Source: Streptococcus oralis
GTDB lineage: Bacteria; Bacillota; Bacilli; Lactobacillales; Streptococcaceae
Direction: 5' to 3'
Length of the DNA: 8,495 nucleotides
Assembly: GCA_937930605.1 (NCBI GenBank)
Contig: CALHBZ010000296.1
Coordinates: 1-8,495 of the forward strand
Positions 1 to 7,623 of the stretch are shown one piece after another. Each line of letters opens with the position of its first letter. The first letter of the stretch is position 1. The notes under the pieces were generated by a model. The model did not search any database, had not been told where the DNA came from, and worked only from the letters and a program-made list of their open reading frames with translations. A program made the translations under genes and the position numbers.

Positions 1-656
1 AAGAATTTTTAGATCCTTACATTCAGGCTGTAGGTGAGTTGAAGATCAAACTTCGTGGAATTCGAAAACAATATCGTAAACAAAACAAGCACTCTCCGAT
101 TGAGTTTGTTACTGGACGGGTGAAGCCGATTGAAAGTATCAAAGAAAAAATGGCTCGTCGAGGAATTACTTATGCAACTCTGGAAAATGATTTGCAAGAT
201 ATCGCAGGGCTGCGTGTCATGGTTCAATTTGTAGATGATGTTCAGGAGGTTGTTGCAATTTTACGCAAACGCCATGATATGAGAGTCGTTCAGGAACGGG
301 ATTATATCACCCATCGGAAGGCTTCGGGCTATCGCTCCTATCATGTGGTGGTAGAGTATACAGTTGACACCATCAGTGGTGTTAAGACGATTCTGGCTGA
401 AATTCAAATCCGGACCTTGGCTATGAATTTCTGGGCTACCATTGAGCATTCGCTCAATTATAAGTATCAGGGGGATTTTCCAGAGGAGATCAAGAAACGC
501 TTGGAGATTACAGCTAGAATTTCCCATCAATTGGATGAAGAAATGGGTAAGATTCGAGATGACATTCAGGAAGCGCAGGCGCTCTTTGATCCTTTGAGTA
601 GAAAACTAAACGACGGTGTAGGAAATAGTGACGATACAGATGAAGAATACAGGTAA
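1..656 (+). CDS. relQ: RelQ small alarmone synthetase (GTP pyrophosphokinase), 5'-partial
   Basis: The product transfers pyrophosphate from ATP to GDP or GTP to make the alarmone (p)ppGpp in the cytoplasm. It is a synthetase-only member of the RelA/SpoT superfamily, with no HD hydrolase, TGS or ACT domain. The reading frame is open from the first full codon at base 3, so the true start lies outside the window; a TTG at 39 is internal. 217 residues are visible. From memory the pneumococcal protein is about 223 aa, so only a few residues are missing. Recognisable elements in order are [12 protein letters not shown], the [12 protein letters not shown] segment, the G-loop-like [11 protein letters not shown], and [19 protein letters not shown], which contains the conserved ExQIRT. 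The acidic tail (DDTDEE) is typical of streptococcal RelQ. Its 3' end overlaps nadK by 17 bases, matching the yjbM-yjbN-yjbO order known in Bacillus. Whether a promoter lies upstream cannot be seen. Confidence 0.95.
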   Translation, partial: EFLDPYIQAVGELKIKLRGIRKQYRKQNKHSPIEFVTGRVKPIESIKEKMARRGITYATLENDLQDIAGLRVMVQFVDDVQEVVAILRKRHDMRVVQERDYITHRKASGYRSYHVVVEYTVDTISGVKTILAEIQIRTLAMNFWATIEHSLNYKYQGDFPEEIKKRLEITARISHQLDEEMGKIRDDIQEAQALFDPLSRKLNDGVGNSDDTDEEYR

Positions 657-1458
657 GCGAGTTGATCTCATAGCTAATAGAAAGCCACAGAGTCAGAAGG
701 TTTTACATAAACTGAGAGAAAAACTCAAAAAACAGCATTTTATAATTAATGATACAAATCCCGATATCGTCATTTCGATTGGCGGGGATGGGATGCTTTT
801 GTCTGCCTTTCATAAGTATGAGAATCAGTTAGATAAAGTTCGATTTGTTGGCGTACATACAGGGCACTTGGGATTTTATACAGATTATCGCGATTTTGAG
901 TTGGATCAGTTGGTTACCAATCTCCAACTGGATACTGGTGCCAAGGTTTCTTATCCAGTCTTGAATGTCAAAGTGACACTTGAAAATGGAGATGTAAAAA
1001 CCTTCCGTGCTCTAAATGAAGCTAGTATCCGTCGATCAGATCGCACCATGGTTGCGGATATTATCATTAATCATGTTCCGTTCGAGCGATTTCGAGGAGA
1101 TGGTGTGACTGTTTCAACGCCGACTGGAAGCACTGCCTATAACAAATCCTTGGGGGGAGCTGTCTTGCATCCTACCATTGAAGCCTTGCAACTGACTGAA
1201 ATTGCGAGTCTCAACAATCGAGTTTATCGGACTTTAGGTTCTTCAATTATCGTTCCGAAGAAAGACAAAATTGAGCTTTTACCGACTCGTAATGACTATC
1301 ATACGCTGTCAGTAGACAATAGCACCTATTCTTTCCGAAATATAGAAAGGATTGAGTACCAAATCGACCATCACAAGATTCACTTCGTAGCGACTCCAAG
1401 TCACACTAGTTTCTGGAATCGTGTCAAAGATGCCTTCATCGGAGAGGTGGACGAATGA
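640..1458 (+). CDS. nadK: NAD kinase (ATP/polyphosphate-NAD kinase)
   Basis: This enzyme phosphorylates NAD+ at the 2' hydroxyl of its adenosine ribose to make NADP+, the cell's source of NADPH. The sequence shows the family hallmarks: GGDG at residues 48-51, the LNEA motif at 125-128, and the glycine-rich [14 protein letters not shown] stretch at about 160-173, which contributes to the NAD site. Length is 272 aa, normal for the family. I chose the ATG at 640 because it gives the MKNTGKR start I recall for pneumococcal homologues; a GTG at 628 would add four residues (MTIQ). Neither start has a well-spaced Shine-Dalgarno sequence. The nearest AGGA (620-623) is 16 bases before the ATG, so translation is probably coupled to relQ, whose last 17 bases overlap it. 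The stop overlaps the next gene's ATG. The gene is the equivalent of B. subtilis yjbN (also called ppnK). Confidence 0.95.
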   Translation: MKNTGKRVDLIANRKPQSQKVLHKLREKLKKQHFIINDTNPDIVISIGGDGMLLSAFHKYENQLDKVRFVGVHTGHLGFYTDYRDFELDQLVTNLQLDTGAKVSYPVLNVKVTLENGDVKTFRALNEASIRRSDRTMVADIIINHVPFERFRGDGVTVSTPTGSTAYNKSLGGAVLHPTIEALQLTEIASLNNRVYRTLGSSIIVPKKDKIELLPTRNDYHTLSVDNSTYSFRNIERIEYQIDHHKIHFVATPSHTSFWNRVKDAFIGEVDE

Positions 1459-2351
1459 AGTTCGAATTTACCGCAGATGAACATGTCAAGGTTAAAACCT
1501 TTCTCAAGAAACACGAGGTTTCTAAAGGACTTTTGGCTAAGATTAAATTTCGAGGTGGGGCTATCCTAGTCAATGATCAACCTCAGAATGCGACTTATCT
1601 CTTAGATATTGGAGATAGGGTGACCATCGACATCCCTGCAGAGGAAGGCTTTGAAACACTTGAAGCCATTGATCGTCCTCTAGATATCTTGTATGAGGAT
1701 GACCACTTTTTGGTTTTGAATAAGCCTTATGGAGTAGCCTCTATTCCTAGTGTCAATCATTCCAATACCATTGCCAATTTTATCAAGGGTTATTATGTCA
1801 AGCGGGAATATGAAAACCAGCAGGTTCATATCGTGACCAGGCTTGATAGAGATACATCTGGTTTGATGCTCTTTGCTAAACACGGTTATGCTCATGCACG
1901 ATTAGACAAGCAGCTGCAACGAAAGTCTATCGAAAAACGTTATTTCGCTTTGGTTAAGGGAGATGGTTTTTTGGAGCCAGAAGGGGAGATTATCGCCCCG
2001 ATTGCGCGTGATGTGGACTCCATTATCACGAGACGGGTCGCCAAGGGTGGAAAATACGCCCATACATCTTACAAAGTTGTAGCTTCTTATGGAGACATTC
2101 ATTTGGTCGATATTCGATTGCATACTGGACGAACTCATCAGATCCGAGTGCATTTTTCTCATATTGGCTTCCCTTTGTTGGGAGATGATCTCTATGGTGG
2201 CAGCCTAGAAGATGGTATTCAACGCCAGGCCCTGCATTGCCATTCCTTATCCTTTTATCATCCCTTCTTAGGGCATCAGCTGGAGCTGGAAAGCCCTTTG
2301 CCAGATGATTTTAATAATCTTATTATTCAGTTATCAACTAATACTCTTTAA
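1455..2351 (+). CDS. RluD-family pseudouridine synthase (YjbO-like)
   Basis: This is a 298-aa pseudouridine synthase of the RluA/RluC/RluD family, which isomerises uridine to pseudouridine in structured RNA, most likely 23S rRNA. The N-terminal part (about residues 10-60, including [15 protein letters not shown]) resembles an S4 RNA-binding domain. The catalytic motif RLDRDTSGL lies at 129-137, with D131 as the expected nucleophilic aspartate. The residue before RLD is T rather than the H common in E. coli RluC and RluD; I recall this as normal for Firmicute YjbO-type proteins. [10 protein letters not shown] followed by [12 protein letters not shown] supplies the C-terminal family signature. 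The ATG overlaps the nadK stop (ATGA), and a good Shine-Dalgarno stretch, GGAGAGGTGG at 1441-1450, precedes it. It is third in the relQ-nadK operon. The exact target uridine cannot be told from sequence, so no gene symbol is given. Confidence 0.9.
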   Translation: MKFEFTADEHVKVKTFLKKHEVSKGLLAKIKFRGGAILVNDQPQNATYLLDIGDRVTIDIPAEEGFETLEAIDRPLDILYEDDHFLVLNKPYGVASIPSVNHSNTIANFIKGYYVKREYENQQVHIVTRLDRDTSGLMLFAKHGYAHARLDKQLQRKSIEKRYFALVKGDGFLEPEGEIIAPIARDVDSIITRRVAKGGKYAHTSYKVVASYGDIHLVDIRLHTGRTHQIRVHFSHIGFPLLGDDLYGGSLEDGIQRQALHCHSLSFYHPFLGHQLELESPLPDDFNNLIIQLSTNTL

Positions 2352-2364
2352 AATCTATTTTGAG

Positions 2365-2370
2365 TATAAT
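2365..2370 (+). promoter_or_regulatory. Putative -10 box for pta
   Basis: A consensus TATAAT lies 13 bases after the stop of the pseudouridine synthase gene, which places the transcript start near 2377 and leaves a leader of roughly 18 bases before pta. No convincing -35 hexamer is present 16-18 bases upstream (tactct at the 17-base spacing), and the TG two bases before the box is off by one from an exact extended -10. Read-through from the upstream operon could add to expression. Confidence 0.55.
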
Positions 2371-2380
2371 TTAATTTCTT

Positions 2381-2387
2381 AAAGGAG
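2381..2387 (+). promoter_or_regulatory. Strong ribosome binding site of pta
   Basis: AAAGGAG ends seven bases before the pta ATG at 2395. It is the best Shine-Dalgarno sequence in the window and fits a highly expressed central-metabolism enzyme. Confidence 0.85.
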
Positions 2388-2394
2388 AAAACTC

Positions 2395-3369
2395 ATGGAA
2401 GTTTTTGAAAGTCTCAAAGCCAATCTTGTTGGCAAAAATGCTCGTATCGTTCTCCCTGAAGGGGAAGAACCTCGTATTCTTCAAGCGACCAAACGCTTGG
2501 TAAAAGAAACAGAAGTTGTTCCTGTTTTGCTGGGGAACCCAGAAAAAATTAAAATTTATCTTGAAATCGAAGGGATTATGGATGGTTATGAAGTGATTGA
2601 CCCTCAACAGTATCCTCAATTTGAAGAAATGGTAACTACCTTGGTTGAACGCCGTAAAGGCAAAATGACTGAAGAAGATGCTCGTAAGATTTTGAGTGAA
2701 GACGTCAACTATTTTGGTGTTATGCTCGTTCACATGGGCTTGGTTGATGGGATGGTATCAGGTGCGATTCACTCAACAGCCGCAACCGTTCGTCCTGCAC
2801 TTCAAATCATAAAAACTCGTCCAAATGTAACCCGTACTTCAGGTGCTTTCCTCATGGTTCGTGGTACAGAACGCTACCTATTTGGTGACTGTGCTATCAA
2901 TATCAATCCAGATGCAGAAGCTTTGGCTGAAATCGCTGTTAACTCGGCAATCACAGCTAAGATGTTTGGCATTGAACCTAAAATCGCTATGCTGAGCTAC
3001 TCTACTAAAGGTTCAGGGTTCGGCGAAAGTGTTGATAAGGTAGTGGAAGCGACTAAAATTGCTCATGATTTGCGTCCTGACCTTGAGATTGATGGTGAGT
3101 TGCAATTTGATGCTGCCTTTGTTCCCGAAACTGCAGCTCTAAAAGCACCAGGTAGCAACGTTGCTGGTCAAGCAAATGTCTTTATCTTCCCAGGAATCGA
3201 AGCGGGGAATATCGGTTATAAGATGGCGGAACGTCTTGGTGGATTTGCGGCTGTAGGTCCTGTTCTGCAAGGTTTGAACAAACCAGTTAACGACCTTTCT
3301 CGTGGATGTAACTCTGATGATGTGTACAAGTTAACCCTTATCACAGCAGCTCAAGCAGTTCATCAATAA
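2395..3369 (+). CDS. pta: Phosphate acetyltransferase (phosphotransacetylase)
   Basis: Pta interconverts acetyl-CoA plus phosphate with acetyl phosphate plus CoA. Together with acetate kinase it yields ATP from pyruvate overflow, and in streptococci it sets the level of acetyl phosphate, a possible phosphodonor for response regulators. At 324 aa it is the short catalytic form, without the N-terminal regulatory region of the roughly 700-aa E. coli enzyme. Visible signatures include LSYSTKGSG at 200-208, GELQFDAAFVPE near 238-249, GQANVFIFPGIEAGN, and NDLSRGCNSDD near the C terminus. In that last motif S302, R303 and D309 line up with the catalytic Ser309, Arg310 and Asp316 of Methanosarcina Pta. 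Arginine codons are largely CGT and the Shine-Dalgarno sequence is strong, both signs of high expression. It probably has its own promoter and ends at a strong terminator. The ATG at 2395 is well supported. Confidence 0.97.
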   Translation: MEVFESLKANLVGKNARIVLPEGEEPRILQATKRLVKETEVVPVLLGNPEKIKIYLEIEGIMDGYEVIDPQQYPQFEEMVTTLVERRKGKMTEEDARKILSEDVNYFGVMLVHMGLVDGMVSGAIHSTAATVRPALQIIKTRPNVTRTSGAFLMVRGTERYLFGDCAININPDAEALAEIAVNSAITAKMFGIEPKIAMLSYSTKGSGFGESVDKVVEATKIAHDLRPDLEIDGELQFDAAFVPETAALKAPGSNVAGQANVFIFPGIEAGNIGYKMAERLGGFAAVGPVLQGLNKPVNDLSRGCNSDDVYKLTLITAAQAVHQ

Positions 3370-3370
3370 G

Positions 3371-3404
3371 AAAAAGGCCTCTTTCCTTTGGGAAGAGGCT
3401 TTTT
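3371..3404 (+). terminator. Rho-independent terminator after pta
   Basis: A 10-bp stem (3377-3386 with 3390-3399, containing one G-T wobble) closes on a TTT loop. It is preceded by five A and followed by five T (3400-3404). It starts two bases after the pta stop. The A tract opposite the T tract means it could also stop transcription from the other strand. Confidence 0.93.
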
Positions 3405-3416
3405 AGCGCTAAGAAA

Positions 3417-3445
3417 AGGACAGTTAGAAGCTTCTATGTTATACT
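3417..3445 (+). promoter_or_regulatory. Extended -10 promoter of mutY
   Basis: TG at 3437-3438, one base, then TATACT at 3440-3445 form an exact extended -10 element. AGGACA at 3417-3422 sits 17 bases upstream and matches the -35 consensus at four of six positions. The predicted start of transcription, 6-8 bases after the box (about 3451-3453), coincides with the mutY ATG at 3452. Confidence 0.75.
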
Positions 3446-3451
3446 AGATAT

Positions 3452-4624
3452 ATGTTAGATTTGAAAGAATACAGTGTTGACATGTGGCCAGAAGAGAAGA
3501 TTTTCTCTTTCCGTGAGAAACTCCTCAACTGGTACGATGAAAACAAAAGAGATTTACCTTGGCGGAGAAGTAAAAATCCTTATCATATCTGGGTTTCTGA
3601 AATTATGCTCCAGCAGACTAGAGTGGATACGGTTATTCCCTACTACGAACGATTTTTGGACTGGTTTCCAACTGTTGAAAGTCTGGCGAATGCTCCTGAA
3701 GAGCGCTTGCTGAAGGCTTGGGAGGGACTGGGCTATTATTCCCGCGTGCGCAATATGCAGTCTGCAGCTCAGCAGATTATGACTGACTTTGAAGGAAAAT
3801 TTCCAAACACCTATGAAGAAATTTCTAGTTTGAAAGGGATTGGTCCTTACACTGCGGGAGCTATTTCCAGTATCGCTTTTAATCTACCCGAGCCAGCAGT
3901 TGATGGCAATGTCATGCGAGTTTTGGCACGCCTGTTTGAGGTCAACTATGATATCGGAGTTCCCAGCAATCGAAAGATTTTCCAAGCTATGATGGAAATC
4001 TTGATTGATTCAGAGCGGCCGGGAGACTTTAATCAAGCCTTGATGGACTTGGGCTCTGATATAGAGGCTCCAGTTAATCCTCGACCAGAAGAAAGTCCTG
4101 TTAAGGAATTTAGTGCAGCGTATCAGAATGGAACCATGGATTCTTATCCGATTAAAGAACCCAAGAAAAAGCCTCTTCCAATCTATCTCAAGGCCTTGGT
4201 TGTGCGCAATGATCGAGGTCAATATCTACTTGAAAAAAACGAAAGTGAGAAACTGCTAGCTGGTTTTTGGCATTTTCCCTTGATAGAAGTAGAGGAGTTT
4301 TCACAGGAAGAGGAACAGCTGAATCTATTTGCTCAGGTTGCTGAAAAAAGCGTTGCTTTTGGTCCAACCCCCCAAGAAATTTTTGAGCAGGATTATGATT
4401 TAGAAGTTAATTGGTCCCATCAAGCTTTTGAACAAGTCAAGCATGTCTTTAGTCATCGTAAATGGCATATTCAAATCCTAGCGGGTCAGGTGACAGAATC
4501 AAAACAGTTTTCTGACAGAGAAATTCGCTGGATCTCCCCTCAGGAGTTTTCTGATTACCCACTCGCTAAACCTCAACAAAAGATTTGGCAGGCTTATGAA
4601 AGAGCTCTTGAAGATGAGGGTTGA
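3452..4624 (+). CDS. mutY: Adenine DNA glycosylase MutY, iron-sulfur-cluster-less type
   Basis: MutY removes adenine mispaired with 8-oxoguanine, preventing G:C to T:A mutations. The N-terminal HhH-GPD glycosylase domain covers about residues 15-225. It contains VSEIMLQQT with catalytic E50, the helix-hairpin-helix LKGIGPYTAG (127-136), and VDGNVMRVLAR with catalytic D151 (equivalents of E. coli E37 and D138). A NUDIX-like C-terminal domain (about 240-380) carries the HVFSH motif (331-335) used to recognise 8-oxoguanine. Where classical MutY has four cysteines after the ALMDLG motif, this protein has SDIEAPVNPRPEESPV; there is no cysteine anywhere in its 390 residues. Such cluster-less forms are, as I recall, known in Lactobacillales. 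I chose ATG 3452 because its frame matches streptococcal homologues (MLDLKEY); ATG 3482 (MWPEEK) is an alternative. There is no room for a Shine-Dalgarno sequence downstream of the predicted transcript start. No terminator separates it from vicR. Confidence 0.95.
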   Translation: MLDLKEYSVDMWPEEKIFSFREKLLNWYDENKRDLPWRRSKNPYHIWVSEIMLQQTRVDTVIPYYERFLDWFPTVESLANAPEERLLKAWEGLGYYSRVRNMQSAAQQIMTDFEGKFPNTYEEISSLKGIGPYTAGAISSIAFNLPEPAVDGNVMRVLARLFEVNYDIGVPSNRKIFQAMMEILIDSERPGDFNQALMDLGSDIEAPVNPRPEESPVKEFSAAYQNGTMDSYPIKEPKKKPLPIYLKALVVRNDRGQYLLEKNESEKLLAGFWHFPLIEVEEFSQEEEQLNLFAQVAEKSVAFGPTPQEIFEQDYDLEVNWSHQAFEQVKHVFSHRKWHIQILAGQVTESKQFSDREIRWISPQEFSDYPLAKPQQKIWQAYERALEDEG

Positions 4625-4656
4625 CAGTAGCCATTTGTGCCTTCTTTGCATTTTTT

Positions 4657-4665
4657 TGTTATAAT
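4657..4665 (+). promoter_or_regulatory. Extended -10 promoter of vicRKX
   Basis: TGTTATAAT is a perfect extended -10 element (TG, one base, TATAAT), directly after a run of seven T. No -35 hexamer is found at 16-18 bases; a perfect TTGACA at 4621-4626 is 33 bases away and too far to pair with it. The predicted transcript start is near 4671-4673, giving a leader of about 15 bases before vicR. Confidence 0.8.
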
Positions 4666-4675
4666 AGATAGAGAA

Positions 4676-4682
4676 AAGGTGA
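4676..4682 (+). promoter_or_regulatory. Ribosome binding site of vicR
   Basis: AAGGTGA ends four bases before the ATG at 4687, which places its AGG core at a workable distance and supports that start. Confidence 0.75.
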
Positions 4683-4686
4683 ACAT

Positions 4687-5391
4687 ATGAAAAAAATATT
4701 AGTTGTAGATGATGAGAAACCAATCTCAGATATTATTAAGTTCAATATGACCAAGGAAGGTTACGAAGTTGTAACAGCCTTTAATGGTCGTGAGGCAATT
4801 GAGCTATTTGAAGCAGAGCAACCAGATATTATTATTCTAGACTTGATGCTCCCTGAAATCGATGGTTTAGAAGTGGCCAAAGCCATTCGTAAGACGAGTA
4901 GTGTGCCTATCATTATGCTCTCGGCTAAGGATAGTGAATTTGACAAGGTTATCGGTTTAGAGCTAGGAGCAGATGATTATGTAACCAAGCCATTTTCAAA
5001 CCGTGAGTTGCAGGCGCGTGTCAAGGCTTTACTCCGTCGTACAGACCTTTCTTCAGATAGTCAAGAGTCTGATGAAAAGAAATCCCAACCCCTACATATT
5101 GGCGATTTGGAAATTCTGCCCGACGCTTACGTGGCCAAAAAATATGGCGAGGAATTAGATTTGACCCACCGTGAGTTTGAGCTTTTATATCACCTAGCTT
5201 CCCATATTGGTCAAGTGATTACGCGTGAACACTTGCTTGAGACTGTTTGGGGTTATGATTATTTTGGTGATGTTCGCACAGTGGACGTGACCATCCGACG
5301 CTTGCGTGAAAAGATTGAAGATACTCCAAGCCGTCCAGAGTATATCCTCACCCGTCGTGGTGTTGGTTACTATATGAGAAATAATGATTGA
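4687..5391 (+). CDS. vicR: VicR (WalR/YycF) essential response regulator, OmpR family
   Basis: VicR is the DNA-binding half of the VicRK (WalRK) two-component system that controls peptidoglycan hydrolases and surface proteins. It is essential in pneumococcus, where its main essential target is pcsB. The receiver domain spans about residues 1-118, with acidic pocket D8 and D9, the phosphoacceptor D52 in [13 protein letters not shown], the MLSAKD switch region and the conserved lysine in YVTKPF. A linker (about 119-135) leads to an OmpR-type winged helix (about 136-232) with [13 protein letters not shown], the recognition-helix region [13 protein letters not shown] and the wing at [11 protein letters not shown]. 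Length (234 aa) is normal. It has its own extended -10 promoter and a good Shine-Dalgarno sequence, though read-through from mutY is possible. Its stop overlaps vicK by 8 bases, which implies coupled translation of the partner kinase. Confidence 0.98.
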   Translation: MKKILVVDDEKPISDIIKFNMTKEGYEVVTAFNGREAIELFEAEQPDIIILDLMLPEIDGLEVAKAIRKTSSVPIIMLSAKDSEFDKVIGLELGADDYVTKPFSNRELQARVKALLRRTDLSSDSQESDEKKSQPLHIGDLEILPDAYVAKKYGEELDLTHREFELLYHLASHIGQVITREHLLETVWGYDYFGDVRTVDVTIRRLREKIEDTPSRPEYILTRRGVGYYMRNND

Positions 5392-6733
5392 AGCAATTAA
5401 ACAAAGCGTTCTGAACAGAGATTTTATCTTTATCTTGATTTTAGTCGGCTTTATCTTGGTGGTTACCTTGCTATTGCTAGAAAATCGCCGAGATAATAAA
5501 CGCTTAAAAGAGATAAATCAAAAGATTAAGGATTTGATTGCAGGGGATTATTCTCGAGTTTTGGATACGCAAGGAAGCTCTGAAATTACCAACATCACCA
5601 ATAATCTAAATGATTTGTCTGAGGTTATTCGGTTAACGCAGGAGAATCTGGAGCAAGAATCAAAAAGGCTTAACAGTATTCTTTCTTATATGACAGATGG
5701 AGTTCTTGCGACCAATCGTCGTGGCCAGATTACCATGATTAACGACATGGCTAAGAAACAGCTAGGTGTGCAGAAAGAAGATGTCCTCAACAAAAGTATT
5801 CTAGAATTACTTAAACTAGAAGATGAGTATGAACTGCGTGACCTGATTACACAGATTCCTGAGTTGATGATTGACTCTCAGGATGCCAATGGTGAATACC
5901 TAAGCCTTCGTGTACGTTTCGCTCTGGTTCGCCGAGAGTCTGGCTTCATCTCTGGTTTGGTTGCTGTTTTACATGATACAACCGAGCAGGAGAAGGAAGA
6001 ACGTGAACGGAGACTCTTCGTTTCAAATGTGAGTCATGAGTTGAGAACTCCTTTGACCAGTGTTAAATCTTATCTTGAAGCTTTGGACGAGGGAGCTTTG
6101 TATGACCCTGTAGCCCCTGATTTTATCAAGGTTTCGCTCGATGAAACCAACCGTATGATGCGGATGGTGACAGATCTCTTGCATCTCTCTCGTATTGATA
6201 ACGCGACGAGTCAGCTAGATGTGGAGTTGATTAATTTTACGGCATTTATCACCTTTATTCTCAACCGCTTTGATAAGATGAGAAGTCAGGATGACGAGAA
6301 AAAATATGAGTTGGTTAGAGATTACTCAATCAATTCTGTTTGGATCGAGATTGATACCGATAAAATGACCCAAGTGATTGATAATATTCTCAACAATGCT
6401 ATCAAGTACTCACCAGATGGTGGGAAAATCACTGTCAGCATGAAAACCACTGATGACCAGATGATTTTATCCATCAAAGACCAAGGTCTAGGGATTCCAA
6501 AACAAGATTTGCCGAAGATTTTTGACCGTTTTTACCGTGTGGATCGCGCAAGAAGTCGTGCACAAGGTGGAACTGGGCTAGGTCTAGCCATTGCCAAAGA
6601 AATCATAAAACAACACAATGGCTTTATTTGGGCCAAAAGTGAATACGGTAAGGGTTCAACCTTTACCATCGTGCTCCCTTATGATAAGGACGCCGTAAAA
6701 GAAGAAATATGGGAGGACGAAATAGAAGATTAG
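5384..6733 (+). CDS. vicK: VicK (WalK/YycG) sensor histidine kinase, single-membrane-segment type
   Basis: VicK is the membrane histidine kinase and phosphatase that sets VicR phosphorylation. Domains in order: one hydrophobic segment at residues 14-32 after a very short external end, a HAMP-like linker (about 33-86), a PAS domain (about 95-200, starting [14 protein letters not shown]), the dimerisation/phosphotransfer helix with H218 in [11 protein letters not shown], and an ATPase domain with N box NNAIKYS (337-343), G1 box DQGLGIP (366-372), F box FDRFYRV and G2 box GGTGLGLAI (395-403). H218 agrees with the phosphorylated histidine known in pneumococcal VicK. At 449 aa it is much shorter than Bacillus WalK (roughly 600 aa), which has two membrane helices and an external sensor domain. 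The acidic C-terminal tail ends one base before vicX. The ATG lies inside the end of vicR, without a strong Shine-Dalgarno sequence of its own. Confidence 0.98.
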   Translation: MIEAIKQSVLNRDFIFILILVGFILVVTLLLLENRRDNKRLKEINQKIKDLIAGDYSRVLDTQGSSEITNITNNLNDLSEVIRLTQENLEQESKRLNSILSYMTDGVLATNRRGQITMINDMAKKQLGVQKEDVLNKSILELLKLEDEYELRDLITQIPELMIDSQDANGEYLSLRVRFALVRRESGFISGLVAVLHDTTEQEKEERERRLFVSNVSHELRTPLTSVKSYLEALDEGALYDPVAPDFIKVSLDETNRMMRMVTDLLHLSRIDNATSQLDVELINFTAFITFILNRFDKMRSQDDEKKYELVRDYSINSVWIEIDTDKMTQVIDNILNNAIKYSPDGGKITVSMKTTDDQMILSIKDQGLGIPKQDLPKIFDRFYRVDRARSRAQGGTGLGLAIAKEIIKQHNGFIWAKSEYGKGSTFTIVLPYDKDAVKEEIWEDEIED

Positions 6734-6734
6734 A

Positions 6735-7544
6735 ATGAGTGAAATAGGCTTTAAATACAGTATTTTAGCATCAGGTTCCAGTGGAAATTCCTTTTATCTG
6801 GAAACCCCAAAAAAGAAAATATTAGTGGATGCAGGCTTGTCAGGTAAGAAAATCACAAGTCTCTTGAGTGAAATCAATCGTAAGCCTGAAGATTTGGATG
6901 CAATTTTGATTACACATGAGCATTCAGACCATATTCATGGAGTCGGTGTGTTGGCTCGCAAATATGGCATGGACCTTTACGCCAATGAAAAAACCTGGCA
7001 GGCTATGGAAAATAGCAAGTACCTCGGTAAGGTGGATTCATCGCAGAAGCACATTTTTGAAATGGGAAAAACCAAAACTTTTGGCGATATCGACATCGAG
7101 AGTTTTGGGGTTAGTCATGATGCCGCAGCACCCCAGTTTTATCGTTTTATGAAGGATGATAAGAGTTTTGTCATGTTGACTGACACAGGTTATGTTAGTG
7201 ATCGTATGGCAGGAATTGTTGAGAATGCTGACGGTTATCTCATCGAGTCCAACCACGATGTGGAAATCTTACGAGCGGGATCTTATGCTTGGCGACTCAA
7301 ACAGCGAATCCTATCCGACCTAGGCCACCTCTCAAATGAAGATGGTGCTGATGCCATGATTCGCACACTAGGTAATCGTACCAAGAAGATTTACCTAGGA
7401 CATTTGTCTAAAGAGAATAATATTAAAGAACTAGCCCACATGACCATGGTCAATCAGTTAGCTCAAGCAGATCTAGGAGTAGGAGTGGATTTTCAAGTTT
7501 ACGATACGTCTCCAGACACTGCAACACCTTTAACGGATATATAA
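6735..7544 (+). CDS. vicX: VicX (WalJ/YycJ) metallo-beta-lactamase-fold protein
   Basis: VicX is a cytoplasmic metallo-beta-lactamase-fold hydrolase encoded with vicRK across streptococci. Its relative YycJ in Bacillus is reported as a DNA exonuclease linked to mismatch repair; in streptococci a link to VicRK signalling and competence has been proposed but is less clear. The zinc-binding HxHxDH motif is intact as HEHSDHIHG, with H61, H63, D65, H66 and H68. Further candidate metal ligands are the histidine in GVSHDA, the aspartate in MLTDTGYVSD, and the histidine in YLGHLSKENN near the C terminus. The N-terminal SILASGSSGNSFYLE is typical of the family. Length is 269 aa. There is no signal peptide. 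The ATG begins one base after the vicK stop; a GGGAGG at 6711-6716 is too far away to serve it, so translation is probably coupled. A strong terminator follows immediately. Confidence 0.96.
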   Translation: MSEIGFKYSILASGSSGNSFYLETPKKKILVDAGLSGKKITSLLSEINRKPEDLDAILITHEHSDHIHGVGVLARKYGMDLYANEKTWQAMENSKYLGKVDSSQKHIFEMGKTKTFGDIDIESFGVSHDAAAPQFYRFMKDDKSFVMLTDTGYVSDRMAGIVENADGYLIESNHDVEILRAGSYAWRLKQRILSDLGHLSNEDGADAMIRTLGNRTKKIYLGHLSKENNIKELAHMTMVNQLAQADLGVGVDFQVYDTSPDTATPLTDI

Positions 7545-7572
7545 AAATGAACACCAAGTGGTGTTCATTTTT
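7543..7572 (+). terminator. Rho-independent terminator after vicX
   Basis: AAAAATGAACACC (7543-7555) pairs perfectly with GGTGTTCATTTTT (7560-7572) around an AAGT loop. The eight-base GC-containing core is flanked by five A-T pairs. The hairpin begins inside the vicX TAA stop codon. Its symmetry means it could work in both directions. Confidence 0.93.
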
Positions 7573-7595
7573 AATGAATCGTAGTTTTAAATTTA

Positions 7596-7604
7596 TGCTA
7601 TAAT
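7596..7604 (+). promoter_or_regulatory. Extended -10 promoter of the channel gene
   Basis: TGCTATAAT is an exact extended -10 element lying 24 bases past the vicX terminator. There is no recognisable -35 hexamer at normal spacing (gaatcg at 17). The transcript would start near 7610-7612, so the channel gene is probably expressed separately from vicRKX. Confidence 0.75.
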
Positions 7605-7623
7605 AAATTCATAAGCGATTATA

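Noticed and set aside
39..41. TTG at 39 as the start of relQ
   Set aside because: The frame stays open upstream to the window edge and encodes the conserved [12 protein letters not shown] residues of RelQ, so the gene starts outside the window.
9..530. Minus-strand open frames inside relQ (72 and 89 codons)
   Set aside because: They lie fully within a conserved gene on the other strand, resemble no known family and have no promoter or ribosome site.
628..630. GTG at 628 as the nadK start
   Set aside because: It adds only MTIQ, has an AGGA too close (620-623) for good spacing, and does not match the homologue start I recall; ATG 640 is preferred.
1680..2733. Minus-strand open frames across the pseudouridine synthase and pta genes, the longest about 120 codons (2371-2733)
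   Set aside because: They are shadows of well-supported + strand genes; the longest is rich in F and N, as expected from antisense of Lys/Glu/Leu codons.
3474..3713. Alternative + strand frame inside mutY (79 codons)
   Set aside because: It is out of frame within a recognised gene and shows no domain features.
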